Shown piece by piece: positions 17,647-27,018 of a stretch of DNA of 58,162 bases. This DNA comes from Thalassotalea sp. (GTDB lineage Bacteria; Pseudomonadota; Gammaproteobacteria; Enterobacterales; Alteromonadaceae). The stretch spans positions 1 through 58,162 of the forward strand of contig JAQWHD010000053.1 of assembly GCA_029237915.1 (NCBI GenBank). The letters are read 5' to 3'. Made by a program: the position numbers and the translations under genes. Numbering within the stretch: position 1 is the stretch's first letter; every line of letters starts with the position of its first letter. Under the pieces are notes generated by a model, which saw only the letters and a list, made by a program, of their open reading frames with translations, did not search any database and had not been told where the DNA came from.

Positions 17647-17688
17647 TTATCAATACTGAATTATCAATACTGAATTATCAATACCCAA
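17647..17688. repeat. 14-bp tandem repeat, three copies, upstream of trmB
   Basis: Two exact copies of TTATCAATACTGAA and a third ending CCCAA, in the 237-bp leader region of trmB. Confidence 0.85.
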
Positions 17689-17793
17689 ATGTCGCTATAA
17701 TTGCTAAGCAATTAATGAACGTGGTATTATCCGCGACCAGATATTAGGCACCGAATATAACGACTAGCAATTTCGGCCCAACTAAACGATTTT

Positions 17794-18558
17794 ATGAGTA
17801 ACTCTATGAGCAATGATACGCCAAACGACAATCAACCGAAGCAACAACACAAAACAATTGAGCAAGCACAGGCCGAAGGTAAGTATATTCGCCAAGTTCG
17901 TAGTTTTGTTAAGCGCGAAGGGCGTTTAACTAAAGCGCAAGGGCGAGCTCTTGAAACGCTTTGGGATACTATGGGTTTAAATCATAGTGATGGCATGATT
18001 GACGCTGCAAGTTTATTTGGTAACAGTAACCCTATTACCTTAGAAATTGGTTTTGGTATGGGTAAATCATTAGTCGCTATGGCTAAAGCTGCACCACAAA
18101 TCAACTTTATTGGTATCGAAGTACATCGTCCAGGTGTTGGTGCTTGTCTTGCTGAAGCCGAAACTGAAGGCGTTGATAACTTAAAAGTTTACGAGCACGA
18201 TGCCATTGAAATTTTAGCGGACTGTATTCCTAAAGGCTCTATTGATACTGTGCAATTGTTTTTCCCTGATCCTTGGCATAAAGCCAAACATCATAAACGC
18301 CGTATTGTTAAGCCTGAGTTCATCGAAAGTATCCGCGGCGCGCTTAAAGTTGACGGTGTTTTCCATATGGCAACCGATTGGGAAAACTACGCTGAGTGTA
18401 TGCTAGAAGATATGACCGGCGCACCAGGCTTTGGCAACTTGTCAGAAAATAATGATTACGTGCCTCGTCCTGATTCTCGTCCATTAACTAAATTCGAAAA
18501 TCGCGGTCAAAATCTTGGTCACGGTGTATGGGATTTACAGTTTAATAAAGTCGACTAA
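17794..18558 (+). CDS. trmB: tRNA (guanine-N7-)-methyltransferase TrmB
   Basis: Methylates G46 in the variable loop of tRNAs using S-adenosylmethionine. It has 254 aa. The SAM-binding motif [15 protein letters not shown] is at about 86-100, [12 protein letters not shown] at 109-120, and the catalytic/product-site [17 protein letters not shown] is near 152-168. The N-terminal 35 residues are polar and variable as usual. The start is ATG at 17794 or 17806; no clear Shine-Dalgarno exists for either. Confidence 0.95.
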   Translation: MSNSMSNDTPNDNQPKQQHKTIEQAQAEGKYIRQVRSFVKREGRLTKAQGRALETLWDTMGLNHSDGMIDAASLFGNSNPITLEIGFGMGKSLVAMAKAAPQINFIGIEVHRPGVGACLAEAETEGVDNLKVYEHDAIEILADCIPKGSIDTVQLFFPDPWHKAKHHKRRIVKPEFIESIRGALKVDGVFHMATDWENYAECMLEDMTGAPGFGNLSENNDYVPRPDSRPLTKFENRGQNLGHGVWDLQFNKVD

Positions 18559-18585
18559 CTTAAAGCTGAGTTAATCGAATTCCAA

Positions 18586-18637
18586 ATCAAAGGGGTATAG
18601 TAGTTGAAACTAGTTTCAACTACTATACCCCCTTGAT
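18586..18637. repeat. REP-like palindrome between trmB and mgsA
   Basis: Arms of 25 nt (18586-18610 and 18613-18637) pair at all but one position, the mismatch being at 18591/18632. The head ATCAARGGGGT and inner TTGAAA match the palindrome at 28395-28458. It has no T-run, so I class it as a REP-like element, though it may slow convergent transcription from trmB and mgsA. Confidence 0.75.
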
Positions 18638-18666
18638 GTTTATGTACTGATGTTTATGTACTGATG

Positions 18667-19122
18667 TTAAGTTCTAGATGATATATAGCTAGCGTAATCA
18701 GGAATTGATTTTGGATACTCTTTATCAAATAAACTTGAGTTAATTAAGAAATCTGCGGTCGATTCATTACAAGCAACCGGTATATTCCACACTGCAGCTA
18801 AGCGTAATAGCGCTTTAACGTCAGGATCGTGAGGTTGAGCCTCTAATGGATCCCAGAAAAAAATCATCATATCTATTTTTTGTTCGGTGATCAGTGCGCC
18901 AATTTGTTGATCGCCGCCCAGTGGTCCGCTAATTAAAGCATTAACATCTAACCCTGCTTGGTTTTTTAGTAATGTACCCGTTGTACCAGTGCCGTATAAA
19001 TTGTGCTGGCTAAGTCTGTCTTTATGCTTAATACACCAAGCCATTAAAGATGGCTTCATATTATCGTGTGCAACTAAAGATATGTTTTTATATTGTGCTG
19101 AGATCACTTGTTTATATTGCAT
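18667..19122 (-). CDS. mgsA: Methylglyoxal synthase MgsA
   Basis: Converts dihydroxyacetone phosphate to methylglyoxal plus phosphate, a glycolytic bypass relieving sugar-phosphate stress. It has 151 aa. His19, Asp71, His98 and Asp101 fall at exactly the E. coli catalytic numbering, in LVAHD, GGDQQ and [13 protein letters not shown]. Phosphate-binding GTGTTG is at 44-49. Monocistronic by spacing. Confidence 0.96.
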   Translation of the reverse strand: MQYKQVISAQYKNISLVAHDNMKPSLMAWCIKHKDRLSQHNLYGTGTTGTLLKNQAGLDVNALISGPLGGDQQIGALITEQKIDMMIFFWDPLEAQPHDPDVKALLRLAAVWNIPVACNESTADFLINSSLFDKEYPKSIPDYASYISSRT

Positions 19123-19214
19123 TGGATACTCTTATTTTTATATGCGATTAATTATTTACAATGATGGTTTAATTTAAGCTAATAACCTAAATGATTGCAA
19201 CTGAGATTGTAAGA

Positions 19215-20030
19215 TCAAGATGTTGTCAGGCGCTTAATATTTTCAAGTTGATCTGACCCGCTTGATTTTGTTAATTCTTTATAGGCTTTATTAAAGTCGC
19301 TACGCAGGTGTGATTTGAGGTAGTAACTTACTTCTTTTTGTTTAATGCCTTTTAATACCGCAAATACCGCCAAACCATAAACTATTTCTTGTTCAGGTAG
19401 TGCGACTTCTCTATTGGCGTGTTTGTTGTAACAGCTGCCACAGCCACCTTTAAACTGGTAAGCCGTATTAGCAAACATAACACCGAAACCCATAAAACAG
19501 GCAACTAAGTCGACAGCTTGTGGCACAAATTTTTCACCGCCAGGCGGTAATACACCACGCTGAGCAATTAAAATAGATGCGAATACTTGCGCGAATGATG
19601 CGACTAAATCTTGTGGCTGATTAATTTGTTGCGGGTTGTAGCTAACTAATATTTCACCTGAATTCGTTTGGCTAAAATCATTGTTGATAACTTGGTTTGA
19701 ACTACCGCGCATACCATTAACAAAACCTAATTTAGGCATAGGCTTTTGTACAAATTGATTTGGGCTCACTAAGCGCACAGGCCAATTTTGCATACCTGCA
19801 TATTTCAAGGTGTTATCAAAAACTGACTGCGCCATTTCTTCGATGCTGCTAACCGTGCCGGGGTAGAATTTATTGATAGGTAAAATTAATTGCGTGTCTT
19901 GTTTAAACACTGCTAAATCAAATTCGCTAATGGCCCATGCAAAAGTATCTAAAATCCAATTGCGAGTTGCTTCATCAAGTAAAGGCTCTGTATTGCCCAA
20001 AGGTAATCGGTTTAGTATTGAAGATAACAT
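19215..20030 (-). CDS. Conserved protein of unknown function
   Basis: A 271-aa soluble protein without signal or membrane segments; I cannot assign a named family. Notable is FKGGCGSCYNKHAN with paired cysteines (about 193-206). The extreme C-terminus (codons for SSGSDQLENI) is encoded by DNA that matches one arm of the REP-like palindrome at 28395-28458 at 25 of 26 positions, so the tail may have been acquired from such an element. It lies downstream of nrdD on the same strand, separated by a terminator. Confidence 0.65.
   Translation of the reverse strand: MLSSILNRLPLGNTEPLLDEATRNWILDTFAWAISEFDLAVFKQDTQLILPINKFYPGTVSSIEEMAQSVFDNTLKYAGMQNWPVRLVSPNQFVQKPMPKLGFVNGMRGSSNQVINNDFSQTNSGEILVSYNPQQINQPQDLVASFAQVFASILIAQRGVLPPGGEKFVPQAVDLVACFMGFGVMFANTAYQFKGGCGSCYNKHANREVALPEQEIVYGLAVFAVLKGIKQKEVSYYLKSHLRSDFNKAYKELTKSSGSDQLENIKRLTTS
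19241..19266. repeat. Half REP-like arm within a coding gene end
   Basis: 26 nt identical at 25 positions to the right arm of the intergenic palindrome (28433-28458). It lies in frame in the last 18 codons of the preceding minus-strand gene entry. Confidence 0.8.
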
Positions 20031-20101
20031 ATGGTTTATTTGTAGATTCTATATTTTATAAAATAGGAGTGCCCTTAACATACCTGTTTTTAAGGCGTAA
20101 A

Positions 20102-20133
20102 AAAACGGCTGAAGTAAAATACTTAGCCGTTTT
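20102..20133 (-). terminator. Terminator of the nrdG-nrdD operon
   Basis: Stem AAAACGGCT/AGCCGTTTT, extended by AAGTA/TACTT after a one-base bulge, with T-run on the minus strand, 48 bp past nrdD. Confidence 0.9.
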
Positions 20134-20180
20134 ATCGTTATAACTAAACTTAACTAAACTTAACTCAAACTAAAGAGCTA

Positions 20181-21965
20181 CTATGCAGCATTATTACGAT
20201 GATAATGACGTAAGCTTTGCTCTTTTTGACGTTCATTACTAAAGGAGGTAACACGTTTTAAATAGCCAATAACACGGGTGCCGTGATCAACATCTTCGGT
20301 ACCACATTTACTACAAGAGGTAAGCGTACGTTTGTCGATATGTTCACAAGCATTACAAATGGTAATTTTTACATTCACACAAAAGTAGTTACAGCCGGTT
20401 TGTGCAGCAACATTAAAAAGCTTCATATAAGCATCAGCAGTTAAGCTTTCATCTAAGTTTAAATGTAATGCTGAGCCACCATCTAAGTACTGATTGATTT
20501 CTCGGCCGTGTAATACAAATTTATCTAAGTGGTTACAGCTGTCATCTTCTACTAAGTAAAAATATGAGTTGTAACATTCACGCTGAGTTACGTAGCCATC
20601 TTTAGCATCCCACTTGGCATTCTTAACGCCTAAGTTTTCAGCGGGTACAAATTCAGTATTAAACATATAGCCAAATTCTTGTTTAGCTCGCTTGTTGGCG
20701 TTAAAAATCACTTGTAAATTATCGCTAACAAAATCTTTGTACTCTTGGTTGTTACCAACAGTAAAGCCCTTATACTCAGCAGCTTCAGCCATACCGTTAA
20801 TGCCAATGGTTAAAAATTGCTTATCTAAGGTGATAAAACCGGCGTCATAAACACTTAACGCGCCTTGTGCTAAATAATCTTCCATTAAGCGGCGGTAAGC
20901 AACTTGGTATTTTTGAATTTTTTCAATTTCAGTGTTTAAGTCACGACCATCTTGAATTAAACGATTCATGTTCATCGTTATTACATTGATAGAGCCCGTT
21001 GCAACGCCGCCCGCACCTAAAGTGAAAGAAAATGTATTGTCGGTGATTTCATTGCGCAGACGACAACATGAGGCTAATGAGTCGGCGCTATCCGATAAAT
21101 AAATAAAGAATGAATTACCTTCAGCTTTTTCTTTAGCTAGGTTGTAAGCAAAGTCGTTATCTTTGCATTTACCGTTTTCAGTTAACATTGCTGCGGTTAT
21201 AACAGGGAAGGTCAATACCGCTTTTTCACGCTCTTTATTAATCCAAGACATGAAGAAATTTTGCAGTTTATCAACACTTTGCCATTGTGGCTTAGTAAAG
21301 TCAGGAAATACAAAGTCGGCAAACATTGACTCAAAGTAGTACTGGTCGAAAATAGAAATATTCCAAAATACACTTTGATAACCTCTAGCTGCTGCCGGTT
21401 GGTTTAATGCATAAACGACATGTTGTAGGTGGTTTTCAATGGCTTTACCATGTTTTTCTAGGTAGTCATCACCAAATTCAATGCGCGCAAAATGATCAAA
21501 ATACGTTAAAAACTCTACGGTTGCTACAGCACCAGCAAATTGTGCAGAAATAGCAAAAATCAAGTTAACAAAAGAACCACAAAAAGATTCTAAATGTTTA
21601 GGTGCTTTTGATTCACCGCCTAGCTTAGTTAAGCCATCTAATAAGAACGGGTACATGCTAATAGAAGTACAGTATGGCTTGATACTGGTTTCATCGTGTA
21701 CGTAAATTTCATGGTTTTCAATTTGGCGTTCGTATTCTGCTGCTAAATTACTGTCAAATATCTCACTAATTTTATCTTTTACTAAAGAGCGGTTAATTTG
21801 TACAAAGCAATCTTTTAAAAGCTCAGCCTCAAGGGTGGCAATGTTCTTTTGCGTTACGTTGGCATTGGCGTCCATCTTTGAACCATCCGCTGCATTTTCT
21901 GCGGCAAAGTACTGTTTAATAAAATTTGTTTTGTTGCTAATTTGCTCTGCGCTAAGACGTAACAT
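20181..21965 (-). CDS. nrdD: Anaerobic (class III) ribonucleoside-triphosphate reductase NrdD, short form
   Basis: Reduces ribonucleotides to deoxyribonucleotides without oxygen using a glycyl radical. It has 594 aa, shorter than E. coli NrdD (712 aa) and near phage T4 (605 aa). I see no N-terminal ATP-cone. The glycyl radical site is Gly567 in TRVIGYL. A zinc site is formed by CNACEH and CSKCG. Candidate active-site cysteines are in SFCGSF and SCCRLRNEI. It overlaps nrdG by 14 nt and is transcribed from an FNR-type promoter upstream of nrdG. Confidence 0.94.
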   Translation of the reverse strand: MLRLSAEQISNKTNFIKQYFAAENAADGSKMDANANVTQKNIATLEAELLKDCFVQINRSLVKDKISEIFDSNLAAEYERQIENHEIYVHDETSIKPYCTSISMYPFLLDGLTKLGGESKAPKHLESFCGSFVNLIFAISAQFAGAVATVEFLTYFDHFARIEFGDDYLEKHGKAIENHLQHVVYALNQPAAARGYQSVFWNISIFDQYYFESMFADFVFPDFTKPQWQSVDKLQNFFMSWINKEREKAVLTFPVITAAMLTENGKCKDNDFAYNLAKEKAEGNSFFIYLSDSADSLASCCRLRNEITDNTFSFTLGAGGVATGSINVITMNMNRLIQDGRDLNTEIEKIQKYQVAYRRLMEDYLAQGALSVYDAGFITLDKQFLTIGINGMAEAAEYKGFTVGNNQEYKDFVSDNLQVIFNANKRAKQEFGYMFNTEFVPAENLGVKNAKWDAKDGYVTQRECYNSYFYLVEDDSCNHLDKFVLHGREINQYLDGGSALHLNLDESLTADAYMKLFNVAAQTGCNYFCVNVKITICNACEHIDKRTLTSCSKCGTEDVDHGTRVIGYLKRVTSFSNERQKEQSLRHYHRNNAA

Positions 21966-22428
21966 TTATGTTTCCTGTTTTTCTAAATAAGTAGTTAAGT
22001 TGCTCGCCTGTGTTTACGTTAATAAACGTTTGGTTGCTATTAGGATTATCTAAACCGCCAAGCTGTGCTTGCCATTTTCCGGTCTTAAGAAAATCTAAAT
22101 GTTGCATCAATTGCGAACTCACTTGTTCAAGCCCAGTATATAAGCAGGTTTTTAAACCCTGCTGTTGAGCGATTTTAAGTTTGTTTACTAAGGCTTGCTG
22201 TTGCCATTCACCACCAAAGAATACTACCGCTGAAATTAAACCATGGTATTGAGTTAAATAAGCGCTAAATGCGCTATCTGATAATTCTATTCCGAAGGTT
22301 TCGTCCCATAACTCTGTACTATGGCAGCCTTTACAACCAATATTACAGCCAGTAATGCTAAAGCATAGGCTGATTTCATTGGGTAGTTCTTGAAAAACTA
22401 CGGTTGGTGGTAGGCTGTTAAATAACAT
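21952..22428 (-). CDS. nrdG: Anaerobic ribonucleotide reductase activating protein NrdG
   Basis: Radical-SAM activase that generates the glycyl radical on NrdD. The CxxxCxxC cluster motif is CNIGCKGC, with FFGGEW downstream. The reading frame is open upstream to 22521, but the 31 extra codons cover an FNR box and a -10 element (22468-22509). I therefore start at the ATG at 22428, which gives 158 aa, close to the 154 aa of E. coli NrdG. The ribosome site is weak. First gene of nrdG-nrdD; in E. coli the order is reversed. Confidence 0.92.
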   Translation of the reverse strand: MLFNSLPPTVVFQELPNEISLCFSITGCNIGCKGCHSTELWDETFGIELSDSAFSAYLTQYHGLISAVVFFGGEWQQQALVNKLKIAQQQGLKTCLYTGLEQVSSQLMQHLDFLKTGKWQAQLGGLDNPNSNQTFINVNTGEQLNYLFRKTGNINVTS

Positions 22429-22467
22429 TTTATCTATATATGGTGTTTGGTTGTTTTGTTGGGCACA

Positions 22468-22509
22468 ATATATAGGTTTTTTGATAAAGATATAGTTGAT
22501 GTAAATCAA
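22468..22509 (-). promoter_or_regulatory. FNR class II promoter of nrdG-nrdD
   Basis: A perfect FNR box TTGATGTAAATCAA at 22496-22509 precedes TATATT (22473-22468 on the minus strand). With a start at about 22461 the box is centred at -41.5, the exact class II position. Anaerobic activation of the reductase is therefore predicted. Confidence 0.88.
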
Positions 22510-22741
22510 CAGTTTTACCATTGTATTTTAACTGCTGTTTTTTTAACTTAATGCTGGTTAAATAAAAAACAGGGCAACTAAATAAGTGTTATTTTTAGTA
22601 AAAACTTGGTGGTTATTTAAGCGCTGAAAAATTATTTTTATTGATCTGTATTTATATCTGCAAAGGCTATTGTGAAATAGCAAACTATGCCTTAACGTGT
22701 ATTATATATAAGTTAGTTTATGCATTGATGTAAGGAAATTC

Positions 22742-23923
22742 ATGCGCTTTATTCACACTTCTGATTGGCACATTGGTCGCCTTTTTCAAAACATTTCTTT
22801 GTTAGACGATCAGCTCTTCGTACTTAAACAAATTAAACAATATGCTAAAGACTATAACGTTGATGCATTAATTGTTGCCGGCGATATTTTTGACCGGTCA
22901 GTACCTCCAGCAGAAGCGGTTGATGCGCTTAATAATTTTTTTCAGCAAATAGAAGATGAATTAGCCATACCCATTATTATGATCTCGGGTAATCATGACA
23001 GTGCCAAGCGTTTACGATTTGGCGCTAAACAAATGCAAAAATCTGGTTTGCATATTCTTGCCGATGTTAAAGCAGTTACCGAACCTGTCATTGTTAACAC
23101 CGATACCGATACCGTGGCGTTTTATGGTATTCCTTATCATGACCCAGTTGAAGTGCGGGAGGCATTTGCGAGCGATGATCTTGAGTCACCGATCAAAACC
23201 TACGACGATGCTCATACATTTCTAGCTAATAAAGTATTAGCTCATAAAAATGAGCATCACAAAAACATGCCCGCTGTACTGCTAAGTCATTGCTTTATTG
23301 ATGGTGCAAGTGAATCTGATTCAGAGCGGCCATTATCTATTGGTGGCGCGGATAGGGTGTCTTGGCAACCATTAGTTGATTTTGATTACGTTGCTCTTGG
23401 CCATTTACATGGTCCGCAGTACAAAGGTGCAGAGCATATTCGTTACTCTGGCAGTTTAATGAAATATTCTTTTTCTGAGCATAAACAAAAGAAAGGCGTT
23501 ACTTTAGTTGAAATAAACTCTGACGGCTTAGTTAAACAAGAGCACTTAGCAATTAAAGTAAAGCATGACTTAAGAATAGTGGAAGGCTCATTAGAAGAAA
23601 TTATCAATGCTGGTAAAGTTGATGAACGCAATAATGATTATATCTTGGCAAAAATTAGCGACAGCCAAGTTATCCTCGACCCTATTGGCCGCTTACGTCA
23701 GGTTTACCCTAATGTATTACAAATTGAGCGTACCAATTTTGATAACGTCAGTAATTCTCGTCTTAGTAATAATGGTTCGTTAGGTCAGGCTAATGAACGT
23801 AGCGAAACAGAAGTATTTAACGACTTTTTTAAACAAGTCATGGCTGTTGAACTGTCTAATGAACAACTTGAGTTATTACAGCAAACTGTAAGCGAAGCGA
23901 AAGCCGATATGGAGGCTAAATAA
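22742..23923 (+). CDS. sbcD: Exonuclease subunit SbcD
   Basis: Mre11-type nuclease that with SbcC cuts DNA hairpins and protein-blocked ends. It has 393 aa. Metallophosphoesterase motifs are in order: SDWHIG (7-12), GDIFDRS (about 47-53), GNHDS (about 83-87), SHCFIDGA and GHLHGPQ. A strong AAGGAA lies 6 nt before the ATG. The stop overlaps the sbcC start by one base. Confidence 0.96.
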   Translation: MRFIHTSDWHIGRLFQNISLLDDQLFVLKQIKQYAKDYNVDALIVAGDIFDRSVPPAEAVDALNNFFQQIEDELAIPIIMISGNHDSAKRLRFGAKQMQKSGLHILADVKAVTEPVIVNTDTDTVAFYGIPYHDPVEVREAFASDDLESPIKTYDDAHTFLANKVLAHKNEHHKNMPAVLLSHCFIDGASESDSERPLSIGGADRVSWQPLVDFDYVALGHLHGPQYKGAEHIRYSGSLMKYSFSEHKQKKGVTLVEINSDGLVKQEHLAIKVKHDLRIVEGSLEEIINAGKVDERNNDYILAKISDSQVILDPIGRLRQVYPNVLQIERTNFDNVSNSRLSNNGSLGQANERSETEVFNDFFKQVMAVELSNEQLELLQQTVSEAKADMEAK

Positions 23924-26900
23924 TGAAACTCCATAATTTAACCATTCAAGCCTTTGGGCCATTTGCCGAAACTGAAACTATTGATTTTAGTGAGCTTGGC
24001 GATAATCCATTATTTTTAATTGATGGTCCTACTGGGGCAGGTAAATCCTCAATATTACACGCAATTTGTTACGCTCTTTATGGTGAAACAACCGATGAGG
24101 CGCGAAAAGATGTTGGCGTGCGCTGTGATAATGCCGCCAATAATTTATTAACTGAATTATCGTTAGAGTTTTCTATACGTTCGCAGCACTATCGTATTAG
24201 TCGTATTCCTACTCAAATGCGCCAAAATAAACGAGGTGATGGTCAAACTGAGCAAAAGGCTGCAGCGCACCTGCGTAAAGTTTTAGATGATGGTAGTGAA
24301 GAAACTCTGGTAGCGAAAAAGAAAAAAGATGCAGATGAGCAAATAAAACAAATTATAGGTTTGTCGGCTGAGCAATTTAGACAAGTAATGGTATTACCGC
24401 AAGGTAAATTTAGAGAGTTATTACTGGCTAAATCTGACGCGCGCCAAGCAATACTATCGACACTATTTCAAACAGAAATTTATAAACGCATTGAGCAATT
24501 ACTCAAAGATAAAGCAGCCAATATTGAGCGAGAATACAAGCGCTTTAAAGAGCAAATAGACGAAGCTCTTAGTGAGGTTTTTCAAGAGAGTTCCGATTCA
24601 TTAAAGCAAAGCATTGCTGATGCATTAACGACTAAAACCGAGCTTGAGCAACATAAGGTAATTGCTGCAGAAAAAAGGCAATTAAGTTATACCCAGTTAA
24701 AGTCTGCTATAGAGCTTGAACAAGCTTTTAAAGCCAAAGAACAAAAACAGCAAGATTTAACCTTACATTTAAGCACCCAAGAGCAATACCAAGAGCACAC
24801 TAAACAAATTGCACGTGCGCAATCGGCTATAAAAATAGCGCCCATATGGCAAGTTAGTAAGCAATTAAATGCCGATGCAATTAGCAATAACCAGCAATTG
24901 CAATTAAGCCAAAGTAAGCATACACAAGCAACAGAGCAACTTGGGCAATTACACTCGCAGTTGCAACAGGCTCAGCTGCAAAGTGCAGGTAGAGATCAGT
25001 TGGTTAATCAGTATAACCAGTTGCAAACTTACACCAAGGTTTTAGCTGAGTTTTCAATTGTTGAGGCTAATGCTAAACAAACACAAATAGCTGAGCAACA
25101 AGCGCAACAAGAGCATGAAACCTTTGTTAAAAAACTAACTGAGTTTAAAGAGCGAAGTAAAAAAGGTGAGGCATTAATTACTAACTTACAACACCAAGTT
25201 GTTAATAAAGCTAATATGCAGATCTCGCAAAACACTAAGCGAAACCAATTAACTCTGGCCCAGCAACTTGTTGCTAACGAGCAAGCTATTGCTAAACAGC
25301 AACAACAAGTACAAGTATTTGAGCAGGTTTTACAAACAGCAATTCAGGCACTTAATACGGCTAAAGGATCTGCAGATAAAATTGAAATGTTATGGCATTC
25401 AAACCAAGCAGCAGTTTTAGCTAAAACCTTAGAGCAAGATGCACCATGCCCAGTATGCGGCTCGGTTGAACATCCAACTCCGGCAATCATAAGTGCTCAA
25501 ATGCAGGGCATAACTAAGCAAAGTGTTGAACAAGCTAGATTTGAACAACAAACTACTTTAAATCAGCAAATAAACGCCGACAAAGAGCTGTTACAAGCAC
25601 AAGAAGTACTTAATCAGTACCTGCAACAAAATAGCAAATTAAAAGTTGAACTGGGTGATTTGGCAAGTGTTTCAGTAGAAGCATTACAGCAACAGCTAAG
25701 CACTCTCACTGCAGAGCTAAACGAAGTGCTAAAAGCCGAACAACAAATAGTTCCCGCGCAAGAAAAGCTCACATTAATGCAGCAACAGATAGACCCACTA
25801 GAGCAACGAATTAATGAACTTACCCATAAGTTACCTAGTTTAAGTAGTGCGGTTGGTGAGGCTAAAGCTAAGCTTGATAGTGCAATAAATTCTTTACCAG
25901 CGCAATATCGCGATCTCAGTGTGTTAAATAATGAGTTAGCACAAGTACAGCAATCTATTAAGCAGCTCGACGACAACCTGCAAAAAGCGCAAAACAGTTA
26001 TCAACAACAGCAAAATATAATTAGCGCGGCGCAAGCGACTGTTGAACAATTAACTAAATCTCAAACAGAATTAAGTACACGCCTTACAGAGCAACAACAT
26101 TTATGGCAACAAGCACTAGAGGATAGTGAATTTAAAAATAGTGATGACTTTGAACATGCATTAATTACGCAGTCAGCGCTTGATGTCTTAATTGCGCAAA
26201 TAAAAAACTTTGAGCAAAGACGTGATGAACTTAATTCACAACTTACATTGTTAAGCGAGCAACTAAAAGATAAAAAATCACCCAATTTAGAGGCATTACA
26301 AATACAACATACAGCTGATGAATCTGCATTTAAACAAATAGAGCAACAATGGGCGAGTGCTCAAACACAATTATCTCGCTTAACAGATACACAGAATAAA
26401 ATTACTCGAATTGAAACGGAACAAGTCGAAAATAAAAAACAATACGAGGTTATTGGTACATTAGCCTCAGCTGCCGGTGGCAGAGGTAAAGTTAGAGTGT
26501 CACTTGAGCGTTTTGTGTTAGGTGATTTACTTGATTCGGTTTTAGCTATTGCCAGTAAACGTTTGCATATTATGAGCAAAGGCCAATATCGCTTAGTACG
26601 CCAAGATGAAGGCTTGCAAAAGAAAAACGTAACAGCAGGTTTAGATCTAGCCATTGATGATGCTTATACCGGTAAAACTCGCCCTGTTGCGACACTCTCT
26701 GGTGGCGAGTCATTTATTGCATCACTTGCTTTAGCGCTTGGCTTGAGTGACGTCGTACAGCAGCGCTCAGGTGGCATACAACTTGATACTTTGTTTATTG
26801 ATGAAGGTTTTGGTTCACTCGACCAAGAGTCATTACAATTAGCCATCGAGACATTAATGGACTTACAAGCTAGTGGCCGTACAATTGGTATTATCTCGCA

Positions 26901-26991
26901 TGTATCCGAGTTAAAAGAACAAATGGCCCTTAGGATCGACGTTAAAAGCGCACGTTCAGGCAGTACAATTAGTACCATTACTAATAATTAA
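23923..26991 (+). CDS. sbcC: Exonuclease subunit SbcC (Rad50-like ATPase)
   Basis: A 1022-aa ABC/SMC-type ATPase partner of SbcD. Walker A is DGPTGAGKSS (34-43), long glutamine-rich coiled coils flank a zinc hook C509-P-V-C512, the ABC signature is LSGGES (925-930), and Walker B is FIDEG with D960/E961. It is translationally coupled to sbcD. A DnaQ-like exonuclease gene follows after 27 bp, suggesting a three-gene repair operon. Confidence 0.96.
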   Translation: MKLHNLTIQAFGPFAETETIDFSELGDNPLFLIDGPTGAGKSSILHAICYALYGETTDEARKDVGVRCDNAANNLLTELSLEFSIRSQHYRISRIPTQMRQNKRGDGQTEQKAAAHLRKVLDDGSEETLVAKKKKDADEQIKQIIGLSAEQFRQVMVLPQGKFRELLLAKSDARQAILSTLFQTEIYKRIEQLLKDKAANIEREYKRFKEQIDEALSEVFQESSDSLKQSIADALTTKTELEQHKVIAAEKRQLSYTQLKSAIELEQAFKAKEQKQQDLTLHLSTQEQYQEHTKQIARAQSAIKIAPIWQVSKQLNADAISNNQQLQLSQSKHTQATEQLGQLHSQLQQAQLQSAGRDQLVNQYNQLQTYTKVLAEFSIVEANAKQTQIAEQQAQQEHETFVKKLTEFKERSKKGEALITNLQHQVVNKANMQISQNTKRNQLTLAQQLVANEQAIAKQQQQVQVFEQVLQTAIQALNTAKGSADKIEMLWHSNQAAVLAKTLEQDAPCPVCGSVEHPTPAIISAQMQGITKQSVEQARFEQQTTLNQQINADKELLQAQEVLNQYLQQNSKLKVELGDLASVSVEALQQQLSTLTAELNEVLKAEQQIVPAQEKLTLMQQQIDPLEQRINELTHKLPSLSSAVGEAKAKLDSAINSLPAQYRDLSVLNNELAQVQQSIKQLDDNLQKAQNSYQQQQNIISAAQATVEQLTKSQTELSTRLTEQQHLWQQALEDSEFKNSDDFEHALITQSALDVLIAQIKNFEQRRDELNSQLTLLSEQLKDKKSPNLEALQIQHTADESAFKQIEQQWASAQTQLSRLTDTQNKITRIETEQVENKKQYEVIGTLASAAGGRGKVRVSLERFVLGDLLDSVLAIASKRLHIMSKGQYRLVRQDEGLQKKNVTAGLDLAIDDAYTGKTRPVATLSGGESFIASLALALGLSDVVQQRSGGIQLDTLFIDEGFGSLDQESLQLAIETLMDLQASGRTIGIISHVSELKEQMALRIDVKSARSGSTISTITNN

Positions 26992-27018
26992 GATGATAAA
27001 AATTAAACCTAAGATTAA

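Noticed and set aside
22429..22521. N-terminal extension of NrdG
   Set aside because: The 31 extra codons overlap a perfect FNR box and -10 element at ideal spacing, and the shorter product matches the family length.
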